The notes under the pieces were generated by a model, which did no database searches, was not told where the DNA came from, and worked only from the letters and a program-made list of their open reading frames with translations. From Antarcticimicrobium sediminis (GTDB taxonomy: Bacteria > Pseudomonadota > Alphaproteobacteria > Rhodobacterales > Rhodobacteraceae): a stretch of 64,000 bases of DNA. Positions 1-8,514 of this stretch are shown in pieces. The stretch spans positions 186,001-250,000 of the forward strand of contig NZ_SMFP01000002.1 in assembly GCF_004348975.1 (NCBI RefSeq), in the 5' to 3' direction. Each line of letters begins with the position of its first letter. Position 1 is the stretch's first letter. A program made the translations under genes and the position numbers.

Positions 1-1347
1 GGCGAATGGCATGTGTTCCTGCAAAGCGGGCTGTTTTCGGTGCTGGCCGGTGGGCTGATCGCGCTGAGCTGCGCCAACGGCGTGCGCGAAGGGCTGACCA
101 TCCAGCAGACCTTTCTGTTGACCACGGGCGTCTGGGTGGCGTTGCCGTTGTTCGGCGCGATCCCCTTTGTGCTGGGCGCGACCGAACTGCGCTTTGTCGA
201 TGCGTTTTTCGAGGCGATGTCGGGCGTGACCACCACCGGTTCGACCGTCGTGACCGGGCTGGATGATTTGCCGCGCGGTATCCTGTTGTGGCGTGGCATC
301 CTGCAATGGCTGGGCGGCATCGGCATCATTGTCGTGGCGATGGTTTTCCTGCCCGAGCTGCGGGTTGGGGGCATGCAGATCTTTCGCTCTGAAGCGTTTG
401 AAACCATGGGCAAGATCCTGCCGCGCGCCACCGCCATCGCGGGTCAGATCGCGACGATCTATATCGGGCTGACCCTGGCGTGCATGTTCACTTATATGGC
501 GCTGGGCATGTCGTTCTTTGATGCGCTGGTGCATGCGCTGACCACCTGTTCGACCGGAGGATTCTCGAATTACGACGCCTCGTTCGGGACCTTTTCAGGG
601 CCGCCGGAATATGCGGCGTCGGTCTTTATGATCCTCGCGGCGCTACCGTTTGTGCGCTATGTCCAGCTGATCAATGGTCACGCCACACCGTTGTTTCGCG
701 ACAGTCAGGTGCGCGTGTTCTTGACTGTCATCGTGGTTCTGGTGGCGGGGACCACGCTGGTTCTGACCTCGATTTTTCCGCATCACTGGGAACAGGCGAT
801 GCGCGAGTCGCTGTTCAACATCACCTCGATCATATCCGGAACCGGCTTTGCCAGCGTGGACTATATGCGCTGGGGCAACTTCCTGATCATGATGTTCTTT
901 TTCATCGGGTTGATCGGTGGCTGTGCCGGTTCGACCGCCTGTTCGGTCAAGATTTTCCGCTATCAGTTGCTGTTCTCGTCGATCTCGGTACAGATCCGGC
1001 GCATCCGCAATCCGCATGGGGTGTTCACCCCGCGCTTTCAGGGCCGCCCGGTGGGCCCGGATGTGCTGAGTTCGGTGATCTCCTTCTTCATGTTCTTCGT
1101 GGTATCCCTCGGCGTTCTGTCTGTGGGGTTGGGCATGACCGGGCTGGACATGATCACCTCGATCTCTGGCGCGGCGACGGCGCTGGCCAATATCGGCCCC
1201 GGGCTGGGTGACCAGATCGGGCCGGCGGGGAACTTTGCCGGGTTGAACGACACCGCCAAATGGATGCTCTCGATCGGTATGTTGTGCGGTCGGCTGGAGC
1301 TGATGGTGGTCTATGCGATCCTGACCGTGAAGTTCTGGCGGGCGTGA
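1..1347 (+). CDS. trkH: Trk-type potassium uptake membrane subunit TrkH (5' truncated by window edge)
   Basis: Reads open from base 1, so the N-terminus lies outside the window; about 448 residues are visible and the family is usually around 480. It is the inner-membrane K+-translocating subunit of the Trk system, normally working with the NAD-binding TrkA. All four pore-loop filter segments with their conserved glycine are visible: TTTGST (near 229-246), CSTGGFSN (near 547-570), SGTGFAS (near 835-855) and ANIGPGLG (near 1189-1212). Hydrophobic segments alternate with these loops, and the C-terminus carries the GRLELM-type ending seen in TrkH. The next gene is convergent (gatB), so trkH probably ends its operon; trkA is not in the window. 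Assignment is secure; only the start is unknown. Confidence 0.93.
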   Translation, partial: GEWHVFLQSGLFSVLAGGLIALSCANGVREGLTIQQTFLLTTGVWVALPLFGAIPFVLGATELRFVDAFFEAMSGVTTTGSTVVTGLDDLPRGILLWRGILQWLGGIGIIVVAMVFLPELRVGGMQIFRSEAFETMGKILPRATAIAGQIATIYIGLTLACMFTYMALGMSFFDALVHALTTCSTGGFSNYDASFGTFSGPPEYAASVFMILAALPFVRYVQLINGHATPLFRDSQVRVFLTVIVVLVAGTTLVLTSIFPHHWEQAMRESLFNITSIISGTGFASVDYMRWGNFLIMMFFFIGLIGGCAGSTACSVKIFRYQLLFSSISVQIRRIRNPHGVFTPRFQGRPVGPDVLSSVISFFMFFVVSLGVLSVGLGMTGLDMITSISGAATALANIGPGLGDQIGPAGNFAGLNDTAKWMLSIGMLCGRLELMVVYAILTVKFWRA

Positions 1348-1426
1348 CGACCTTTGCCCGGGCGAGGGGGGTAAATCCTCGAAGACGGTCGTTCTCTTGC
1401 CTTTGTGGGTCCTCGCACACGCATAG

Positions 1427-1454
1427 AAAAAGCCCCGGCGCAAAGGCCGGGGCT
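1427..1454 (-). terminator. Intrinsic terminator of gatB
   Basis: A perfect 9-bp stem (AGCCCCGGC at 1431-1439, partner 1446-1454, loop of six) which, read on the minus strand, is followed by a run of five T. It lies 30 bases beyond the gatB stop, so it ends gatB transcription. It may also slow transcription coming from trkH, but there is no T-run on that side. Confidence 0.85.
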
Positions 1455-1483
1455 TGGGGTCGTTTCACTCTCCTTGCGGGAGG

Positions 1484-2995
1484 TTACAGCGCCAGTTTGG
1501 CCTGCACGATCTCGTTGACCGCCTTGGGGTTGGCCTTGCCGCCGGTGAGTTTCATCACCTGACCCACAAACCACCCGGCCAGTTTCGGGTTGGCCTTGGC
1601 CTTTTCCACCTGCGCCGGGTTGTCGGCAATCACCTGATCGACCGCGGCCTCGATGGCACCGGTATCGGTGACCTGTTTCATGCCGCGCGCCTCGACGATC
1701 TGTGCCGGGTCGCCGCCCTCGGTATAGACGATCTCGAACAGATCCTTGGCGATCTTGCCCGAAATGTCGCCCTTGGAGATCAGGTCGATGATCCCGCCCA
1801 GCTGCTCCGGGTTGACCGGGCTGGAGGCGATGTCGTGATCGTCTTTCTTCAACCGGCCGAACAGCTCGTTGATGACCCAGTTGGCGGAGAGCTTGCCGTC
1901 ACGCCCCTGCGCCACCGCTTCGAAATAAGCGGCGGTTTCGACCTCGGCGGTCAACACGCTGGCGTCATAGTCGGTCATGCCGAAATCGCCGATATAACGC
2001 AGCTTGCGGGCATCGGGCAGTTCCGGCAGCGAGGACGCGATCTCGTCCACCCAGGATTGGTCTATTTCCAGCGGCAACAGGTCGGGGTCGGGGAAGTAGC
2101 GATAATCATGCGCCTCTTCCTTGGAGCGCATCGAGCGCGTCTCGCCCTTGTCGGGATCATACAGGCGGGTTTCCTGATCGACCGTGCCACCGGCCTCGAC
2201 GATGGCGATCTGGCGCCGCGCCTCGACATCAATGGCCTGCTGGATGAACCGCATGGAGTTCATGTTCTTGATCTCGCAGCGGGTGCCCAGATGGCTGAAA
2301 TCCTGCGTTTCCCAGTATTTTTCGTATTGGCCGGGACGGCAGATCGACACGTTCACGTCGGCGCGCATGTTTCCGTTCTGCATGTTGCCGTCGCAGGTGC
2401 CCAGATAGCGCAGGATCTGGCGCAGCTTGGCAATATAGGCGGCCGCTTCTTCGGGGCCACGGATGTCGGGGCGGGAGACGATTTCCATCAGCGCCACACC
2501 GGTGCGGTTGAGATCGACAAACGACATGTTGGGATCCATGTCATGGATCGACTTGCCGGCGTCCTGCTCCAGATGGATGCGTTCGATTCGCACATTGCGC
2601 GCGACGCCTTCGCCCAGTTCGACCAGAACCTCGCCCTCGCCCACGATGGGGTGATAAAGCTGGCTGATCTGATAGCCTTGCGGCAGGTCGGGATAGAAAT
2701 AGTTCTTGCGGTCAAAGGCGCTGAACAGGTTGATATCCGCCTTCAGCCCCAGACCTGTGCGCACCGCCTGTTCGACGCAGAAGGCGTTGATCACCGGCAA
2801 CATGCCCGGCATCGCCGCATCAACGAATGAAACGTTGGAATTGGGCTCGGCCCCGAATTTTGTCGACGCGCCCGAGAACAGCTTGGCTTTGGAGCTGACT
2901 TGCGCGTGCACCTCCATACCGATCACCAATTCCCAGTCGTGCTTGGCCCCGGCGATCACCTTGGGCTTGGGGGGCTCGAATGTCAGGTCCAGCAT
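1484..2995 (-). CDS. gatB: Asp/Glu-tRNA(Asn/Gln) amidotransferase subunit B
   Basis: 503 residues, the usual GatB length. GatB is the tRNA-binding and kinase subunit of GatCAB, which converts Glu-tRNA(Gln) (and Asp-tRNA(Asn)) to the amide in bacteria lacking GlnRS. The family N-terminus is recognisable ([19 protein letters not shown], from about residue 25), followed by the conserved [18 protein letters not shown] segment and a C-terminal helical tail of the YqeY type. A purine-rich GAGG ribosome site precedes the ATG. It is followed by a clear terminator and stands apart from gatA and gatC, which are not in this window; unlinked gatB is common. The gene upstream in the same direction ends 67 bases away. 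Confidence 0.96.
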   Translation of the reverse strand: MLDLTFEPPKPKVIAGAKHDWELVIGMEVHAQVSSKAKLFSGASTKFGAEPNSNVSFVDAAMPGMLPVINAFCVEQAVRTGLGLKADINLFSAFDRKNYFYPDLPQGYQISQLYHPIVGEGEVLVELGEGVARNVRIERIHLEQDAGKSIHDMDPNMSFVDLNRTGVALMEIVSRPDIRGPEEAAAYIAKLRQILRYLGTCDGNMQNGNMRADVNVSICRPGQYEKYWETQDFSHLGTRCEIKNMNSMRFIQQAIDVEARRQIAIVEAGGTVDQETRLYDPDKGETRSMRSKEEAHDYRYFPDPDLLPLEIDQSWVDEIASSLPELPDARKLRYIGDFGMTDYDASVLTAEVETAAYFEAVAQGRDGKLSANWVINELFGRLKKDDHDIASSPVNPEQLGGIIDLISKGDISGKIAKDLFEIVYTEGGDPAQIVEARGMKQVTDTGAIEAAVDQVIADNPAQVEKAKANPKLAGWFVGQVMKLTGGKANPKAVNEIVQAKLAL

Positions 2996-3062
2996 GGGGT
3001 GCCTCGTCTCCGCGATTGTACGGCCTGCGTTCTAGGCCAGAGCGCGCGGCTGGGCAAGGGCA

Positions 3063-4370
3063 TCAGGCGTTTACGGTAATCGGCCCGTCGGGGGTGAAAA
3101 TGATGCGCAGTCCGCGATCCAGATCATCGCGGAACTGGTCGGCGATGGCGCGCAGCGCGTCGGCCCGTCCGCGCGCGGCGAACCGCTGCGGTGAGGTGAC
3201 GCGGGCGTTGTTGTCAAACCCCTGCGCTGCATGGGCCCAGATCAGCGGGTGCAACTCGGTCAGGTGGTCGCGGATCAGCCAGCTGGCACAGGCGGCAATA
3301 CGTGCGCGCGGGCTGTCAGGTGCGCCCGCGTCCTTGTCGCGGCGCAGGGTGACGGCGCAATAGGCGGCCAACAGGTTGATCATTTCCTGTCCCGGGCGGG
3401 CGGCGACGATATCGTGTAGCCCGTCGATGAAAAAACCGACATCTACCTGATTGCAGGCGGCGCTGTCCTGCGCGATGGCATCGAACGATACCCAGGCATA
3501 GCCCCCAGCCCCCCAGATCGACTGGGTGCGTGCGGCGGTGCGCCGCGCTTCCAGTTCCAGTGTCCCAAGTGCGCCGCCAGCACGTGGCAGCAGATAGGCC
3601 CCCAGGGCGCGCATCGCCCGGTAGTTGGTCGGGTCGAGGTCGATCAGATCGCCATAGCGATCCGCCAGACGCGAAGCGGGCTCGGCCCGGCGCACCAGCA
3701 GGGCGCATTGCGCCGCAGCGATGGCGGGGCTGTCGAGCGTGATCGCGTCGAACGGCTCCAACAGATGCGCGGCGCGGTCAAAATGCGCGGCGCAGCGTTG
3801 CCGGTGCAACGCGGGCAGCGTCGCCGCCTTGCCGGCACCCTGCCAGGCCCAGCCGATATCGGTATGGGCCTGTGCCACCACCAGATTGACATAGGGGTCA
3901 TGGCGATGCTCTTGCCGGACGGCCTCCAGCGCCATAACACCCGACAGCAGCGCCGGGTCCTGCGCCTCGGCCCCTTCGGTCAACACATGGTCCACCGCGC
4001 TGACCACGTCGCACCGGGCGCCATAGGCCAGCAGTTCAGCCCGCAGTACACCACCGGGTGCGACGGTGCGCGCGCGATCGGCGGCGCGGATGTCACAGGC
4101 CAATTCATCCCAGCGGTCCTGCCGGGCCAGAAACTGTCCGCGGTCCTGAATTGCGCGCGCGGCGGTACTGTCGCCGCTCATGTCGCGGACCGGAATGTCG
4201 AGGACGGATTCCAGACTGATCTGATCGTGATCGGCCTGCTCTTGGCCCGTCTGATCGGTCTGGTGCGTCGTTGGGTGCGGCGCGCCGGGGCTGCCAAGGC
4301 CAAAACGGGTCATGGTGCGGCCAAGCGAAGGCGTCAGGGCGCGCAGCGCGCGGCGGGTGGTCTTGAGCAT
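3063..4370 (-). CDS. Uncharacterised alpha-helical protein
   Basis: I do not recognise the family. The 435-residue product starts at the first plausible ATG (MLKTTRRALRAL); an open frame continues upstream but that extension is low-complexity and Cys/Pro rich, so I excluded it. It has no signal peptide or membrane segment. Residues 1-70 are polar and probably disordered; the rest is rich in Ala, Arg and Leu with regularly spaced helices reminiscent of tetratricopeptide-like solenoids (for example around YVNLVVAQAHTDIGWAWQG and the following 100 residues). Codon use matches the neighbours. It precedes gatB in the same direction with a 67-base gap and may share a transcript. Role unknown. Confidence 0.6.
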   Translation of the reverse strand: MLKTTRRALRALTPSLGRTMTRFGLGSPGAPHPTTHQTDQTGQEQADHDQISLESVLDIPVRDMSGDSTAARAIQDRGQFLARQDRWDELACDIRAADRARTVAPGGVLRAELLAYGARCDVVSAVDHVLTEGAEAQDPALLSGVMALEAVRQEHRHDPYVNLVVAQAHTDIGWAWQGAGKAATLPALHRQRCAAHFDRAAHLLEPFDAITLDSPAIAAAQCALLVRRAEPASRLADRYGDLIDLDPTNYRAMRALGAYLLPRAGGALGTLELEARRTAARTQSIWGAGGYAWVSFDAIAQDSAACNQVDVGFFIDGLHDIVAARPGQEMINLLAAYCAVTLRRDKDAGAPDSPRARIAACASWLIRDHLTELHPLIWAHAAQGFDNNARVTSPQRFAARGRADALRAIADQFRDDLDRGLRIIFTPDGPITVNA

Positions 4371-4565
4371 TGAATATCCAGAATGGCGATGACAGCGAAA
4401 CTTGCCCCAAATCTGGCCACGCATTGGGGCGCAAACATGGCACCTTGGGGGTGATTGGCGATGCGGAATGGGGAATTTGCGTGGCATTGTCCCCGGATCC
4501 GCAGCGGTCCGGGCCTGTGCCCTTATAAGCCGTGGGGATTGTTCACAAATCGGGAACGAACGCGC

Positions 4566-5000
4566 CTAGAACGGGGTAAAGTGATGCCGCTCTACCCGCA
4601 GCCCTCGGGCCAGCATCTCGGATTCCAGCAGCCGGTGCGGGGGCAGGGATTCGGCGGGAAGCCGGAGCTTTTTTCCGTTGCACAGCACCGCCGTGACCCG
4701 CACCGAGAAATCCCATCGCGTGTCCAGTCGCATATGCTCGATCTCGTCCAGCGTCACCGCGCCATGGCGCCGCCCGCTGTGCCAGCGCAGGCTAGTGCCA
4801 TCCAGCCGCAGCCCGGCCTCGGGGTCGGTATACAGATCATACAGCGCGGGCAGGGTGGGCAGCGCCAACAGCGCCATCAGCCACAGGGCGGCGTCATACA
4901 GCAGGATCGCGGCCAGCAGCGCCCCGTAGATGCAGATCAGCAGCCCCAGCAGACGCGGCGAGCGCCCGCGCCGGGAAAAGCAATAGGCGCTGGCCTCCAT
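4566..5000 (-). CDS. Small membrane protein with possible PH-like cytoplasmic domain
   Basis: 144 residues. Two hydrophobic segments at about 17-36 and 38-55 form a hairpin, followed by a soluble region of beta-strand character with conserved-looking aromatic and charged residues (LRLDGTSLRWHSGRR, then LDEIEHMRLDTRWDF). That arrangement, two helices then a strand-rich domain, is like small bacterial PH-like membrane proteins, but this is a resemblance rather than a family match. The ATG lies four bases after the stop of the SDR gene, so it is the last gene of the pepN/SDR unit. No function can be assigned. Confidence 0.6.
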   Translation of the reverse strand: MEASAYCFSRRGRSPRLLGLLICIYGALLAAILLYDAALWLMALLALPTLPALYDLYTDPEAGLRLDGTSLRWHSGRRHGAVTLDEIEHMRLDTRWDFSVRVTAVLCNGKKLRLPAESLPPHRLLESEMLARGLRVERHHFTPF

Positions 5001-5004
5001 GCGT

Positions 5005-5754
5005 CTAGCGCCCGCCTGTCACGTCCAGCGTGGTGCCCGTGATGTAAGAAGCGCGATCCGACAACAGGAACAGGATCGCTTCGGCCACTTCCTCGGCGCT
5101 GCCGCTGCGGCCCATCGGCACCAGCGGCCCCAACTGCCCGGCCCGGTCAGGCTGGCCCGCCTTGGCGTGGATCTCGGTCTCGATGATGCCGGGGCGCACC
5201 GCGTTCACCCGGATGCCGTCGCCCGCGACCTCATCGGACAACCCCTTGGTAAAGGTGTCGATCGCGGATTTGGAGGCGGCGTAATCGACAAACAGATTGG
5301 CCGAGCCCAACCGCGCGGCGGCCGAGGACAGGTTGACGATCACGCCGCCGTCGCCCTGTCGCTGCATCCGCAGCACCGCCTGTTTCGCCACCAGAAACGC
5401 GCCGATCACGTTGATGTCGAACATCCGGCGCAACCGGGCATGGTCCATCCTGGTTACGGTGCTGGCCACATCCACCACGCCGGCATTGTTGACCAGCGCA
5501 TCGAGCTGACCGAACCCGGTGTCGATGCGATCGAACATCTCGTCGATCTCGTCGGGGTCGGACACATCGGCGCGCAGCAGCAGCACCCGCGCCCCCTGCG
5601 CCCGACAGGCGATGGCCACCGCCTCGGCGCCATCGCGGTCGCTGAGATACCCGAGCGCTAGATCATAGCCGCGCGCGGCGGCAAGGCGCGCGGTGGCCGC
5701 GCCGATCCCGGCGCTGGCCCCGGTGATCAGCAGGACCGGGCGGGTCATCATCAT
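5005..5754 (-). CDS. SDR family NAD(P)-dependent oxidoreductase
   Basis: 249 residues, a classical short-chain dehydrogenase/reductase. The cofactor motif TGASAGIG is at 11-18, NNAG at 89-92, the catalytic Ser at 143-144, and YxxxK at Tyr158/Lys162; the C-terminus ends with the usual substrate-loop and TLDVTGG signature. The Asp63 of RADVSD and Arg near residue 40 leave NAD versus NADP preference open. The ATG overlaps the pepN stop by four bases (ATGA), so translation is coupled to pepN. Three consecutive ATG codons start the frame; I took the first. The substrate cannot be read from sequence; 3-oxoacyl-ACP reductase-like or sugar dehydrogenase are the usual annotations. Confidence 0.9.
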   Translation of the reverse strand: MMMTRPVLLITGASAGIGAATARLAAARGYDLALGYLSDRDGAEAVAIACRAQGARVLLLRADVSDPDEIDEMFDRIDTGFGQLDALVNNAGVVDVASTVTRMDHARLRRMFDINVIGAFLVAKQAVLRMQRQGDGGVIVNLSSAAARLGSANLFVDYAASKSAIDTFTKGLSDEVAGDGIRVNAVRPGIIETEIHAKAGQPDRAGQLGPLVPMGRSGSAEEVAEAILFLLSDRASYITGTTLDVTGGR

Positions 5755-8306
5755 GCCCCCCGGATGCGGCTGATCATCTCGGCGGTATCGCGCGACAGAT
5801 CGGGCGTGGCGGCGATGCGCTCAAGCTGGGTCGCGATCAGGGCTTGGCGATCCGCGCCATAGCGTTTCCAGGTCTGGAACGCGGCGCACATCCGCGCCGT
5901 GGTCTGCGGGTTCAGTGGGTCAAGCTGGATCAGCCAGTCCGCCAGCAGCGCATAGGAGGCCCCGGATGCGGCGTGAAAGCCCGCATGGTTCCCGGCCAGC
6001 GCCCCAAAGACGGCGCGGAACCGGTTGGGATTCTTCCAGTTGAAATCGGCGTGTTTGGTCAGCTTCTTGGCAATCGCCGCCGCCGCCTCGGGCGCGGCTT
6101 CGCTCACCTGCAACATGAACCACTTGTCGATCACCAGCCGGTCAGCCTGCCACTGCTCGTAAAAGGCGGCAAGCTGCGCACCCCCGGTGCCGGCCTGAAG
6201 CAGGCAGGCCAGCGCCGACAGTTGCAGCGTCATGGTGTCGGCGGCGGCATATTGCGCGGCGGCCCGTGCGCCGCCATCGCGCCGGGTGATCAGCCGCAAC
6301 ACTGCGCCCGCCAGCGCCCGCTTGCTCGATTGCGCGGCATCGGGGGCGTAGGGCTCGCTGACCTGTGAGGCCTCGAACAATGCGTCCAGCAAAGCGCCCA
6401 AGGCGTCGGCCTGCGCGTCCTTTAGCCGCTCCACCGCCTGCCAGATCGCCATCGGGTCGGGGGTGATACCCTGTTCGGCCAGCGCCCCGGCCAGTTCGGC
6501 CTGTCCGGGCAGACCCAGCATCAGCGCGCGATAGGCCGGATCAAGGCCGTCATCCCGCATCAGCCGGACCAGACCGTCAAGGTAATCGGCATCGGGCGTC
6601 GCGCCGTCCTCCGTCGCCATGTTCAGCAACGTCTCACGGGCCAGCGCCCGGCCTGCCTCCCACCGGTTGAAGGGGTCGGTGTCATGCGCCAGCAGAAAGG
6701 CGCGCTCGGCCTTGGGGGTGTCACGCTCCAGTATGACGGGGGCAGAGAACCCGCGCAGGATCGAGGGCACCGGTTTGGCCGTCAGCCCTTCAAAGCTGAA
6801 ACTCTGTTTGGCCTCGGTCATCTCCAGCACTTGGGTTTGCAGCACCTCGTCCCCGTTGGGGCCGATCAGACCCACCGCCACCGGGATCACCTGCGCCAGC
6901 TTGTCCGGCTGCTCCGGGGTCGCGGGCGTCATCTGTTCAAAGTGCAGCGTATAGGTGCCGTCGGCAAACTCATCGCTGACCTTCAGCCGGGGCGTGCCGG
7001 GCTGCGAATACCAGCGCTTGAACTGGCCCAGATCGCGACCGGTGACATCCTCGAACACCTTGAGCCAATCCTCGATGGTGCAGGCCTGCCCGTCATGGCG
7101 CGCGAAATACAGGTCCAGCGCCTCGGCATAGGCGGCGTCGCCGACCAGCCGTTTCAGCATGCCGATCACCTCGGCGCCCTTTTCATAGACGGTGGCGGTG
7201 TAGAAGTTGTTGATTTCCTGAAAACTTTCCGGGCGCACCGGATGCGACAGCGGGCCGTTGTCCTCGGGGAACTGGCGCGCGCGCAGGTCGATCACATCGC
7301 TGATCCGCTTCACCGGGGCGCTGCGCATATCCGAGGTGAACTGGCTGTCGCGGAATACCGTCAGCCCTTCTTTCAGGCACAGCTGGAACCAGTCGCGACA
7401 CGTGATGCGGTTGCCGGTCCAGTTGTGGAAATACTCATGCGCGATGATCGCCTCGATGCGTTCGAAATTGGCGTCGGTCGAGGTGTCGGGGCTGGCCAGA
7501 ACACAGGAGGAGTTGAAGATGTTCAGCCCCTTGTTCTCCATCGCGCCCATGTTGAAATCATCGACGGCGACGATGTTGAACACATCCAGATCGTATTCGC
7601 GGCCATAGACGTCTTCGTCCCATTTCATGGACTTTTTCAGCGCCTGCATGCCGAATGCGCATTTATGCTCGTCGCCCGGGCGCACCCAAAGGTTCAGATC
7701 CACGGACCTGCCCGACACGGTGGTAAAGCTGTCGGTGTGCGCCACCAGATCGCCCGCCACCAAGGCGAACAGATAGGACGGCTTGGGCCATGGATCATGC
7801 CATTCGGCCCAGCCCTCGCCCTGGTCCACCGGATTGCCGTTCGACAGCATCACTGGCAGATCGCCGTTGATCCGCACGGTAAAGATGCTCATCACATCGG
7901 GGCGGTCCGGGTAATAGGTGATCTTGCGAAAACCCTGCGCCTCGCATTGGGTGCAATACATGCCGTTCGACATGTACAGACCTTCCAGCGCGGTGTTGTT
8001 TTCCGGGTCGATCTCGACCACGGCCTCCCAGTCAAACGGCGCATCTGGGGCGGCGACGCTCAGCCCCTCGGGGGTGATGTCGGGGGTCACCTGCTGGCCG
8101 TCGATGCTGGCGCGGATCAGCTTGAGCGCCTCGCCCTCCAGAAAAAACCGGCGATCCGTCGCCTCCGGGTTGGGGGCGAAGCGGATACGGCTGGTCACGC
8201 GCGTGGCGTTGGGGGCCAGATCAAAGGTCAGATGAACCGCCTCGACCAGATAGCCGAACGGGGTGTAATCTTTGAGATATACGGTTGTCGGAGCGGCGTC
8301 GCGCAT
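5751..8306 (-). CDS. pepN: Aminopeptidase N (M1 metallopeptidase)
   Basis: 851 residues from the ATG giving MRDAAPTTVYLKDYTPFGY; an in-frame upstream extension looks non-native. Proteobacterial PepN is about 870 residues. It is a cytoplasmic zinc aminopeptidase that removes N-terminal residues from peptides. The exopeptidase signature GAMEN is visible near residue 252, the zinc motif HEYFH near 289-293, and the third ligand Glu in the KEGLTVFRD segment about 18 residues later. The N-terminal beta domain and the C-terminal helical ARM-like domain (alanine-rich, from about 530) are both present. It heads an overlapping unit with the SDR and small membrane protein genes, and is divergent from glcB across a 208-base control region. 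Confidence 0.95.
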   Translation of the reverse strand: MRDAAPTTVYLKDYTPFGYLVEAVHLTFDLAPNATRVTSRIRFAPNPEATDRRFFLEGEALKLIRASIDGQQVTPDITPEGLSVAAPDAPFDWEAVVEIDPENNTALEGLYMSNGMYCTQCEAQGFRKITYYPDRPDVMSIFTVRINGDLPVMLSNGNPVDQGEGWAEWHDPWPKPSYLFALVAGDLVAHTDSFTTVSGRSVDLNLWVRPGDEHKCAFGMQALKKSMKWDEDVYGREYDLDVFNIVAVDDFNMGAMENKGLNIFNSSCVLASPDTSTDANFERIEAIIAHEYFHNWTGNRITCRDWFQLCLKEGLTVFRDSQFTSDMRSAPVKRISDVIDLRARQFPEDNGPLSHPVRPESFQEINNFYTATVYEKGAEVIGMLKRLVGDAAYAEALDLYFARHDGQACTIEDWLKVFEDVTGRDLGQFKRWYSQPGTPRLKVSDEFADGTYTLHFEQMTPATPEQPDKLAQVIPVAVGLIGPNGDEVLQTQVLEMTEAKQSFSFEGLTAKPVPSILRGFSAPVILERDTPKAERAFLLAHDTDPFNRWEAGRALARETLLNMATEDGATPDADYLDGLVRLMRDDGLDPAYRALMLGLPGQAELAGALAEQGITPDPMAIWQAVERLKDAQADALGALLDALFEASQVSEPYAPDAAQSSKRALAGAVLRLITRRDGGARAAAQYAAADTMTLQLSALACLLQAGTGGAQLAAFYEQWQADRLVIDKWFMLQVSEAAPEAAAAIAKKLTKHADFNWKNPNRFRAVFGALAGNHAGFHAASGASYALLADWLIQLDPLNPQTTARMCAAFQTWKRYGADRQALIATQLERIAATPDLSRDTAEMISRIRGA

Positions 8307-8412
8307 GGGGGCCTCACTGGTTGAATTGGCGCCGACGTTAGGCAATGCGCCCGCCCCCCGCAAGGCACAGGCGGAAGGCGGGGTATGCTCTTTCAGTGTG
8401 TGTTTGAAACAG

Positions 8413-8459
8413 CTATCGGAAAAATTGGTAAAAAGATCTTACCATCGAGTTGCCGATAG
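8413..8459. promoter_or_regulatory. Nested palindromes in the pepN-glcB divergent region
   Basis: Two almost concentric inverted repeats. The inner one is TGGTAA (8426-8431) and TTACCA (8439-8444) around a 7-base spacer; the outer one is CTATCGG (8413-8419) and CCGATAG (8453-8459). The inner TGGT-N11-ACCA layout is like operators of FadR-type GntR regulators, which often control glycolate/glyoxylate genes. Position, 56-102 bases before the glcB ATG, fits a repressor or activator site for glcB. The regulator itself is not in the window. The symmetry is directly seen; the regulator family is inferred. Confidence 0.55.
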
Positions 8460-8514
8460 GAAACTTTCGTTCTAGAGGGTGAACAACACCCAATTCAGCA
8501 GGAGACATTTGGCG

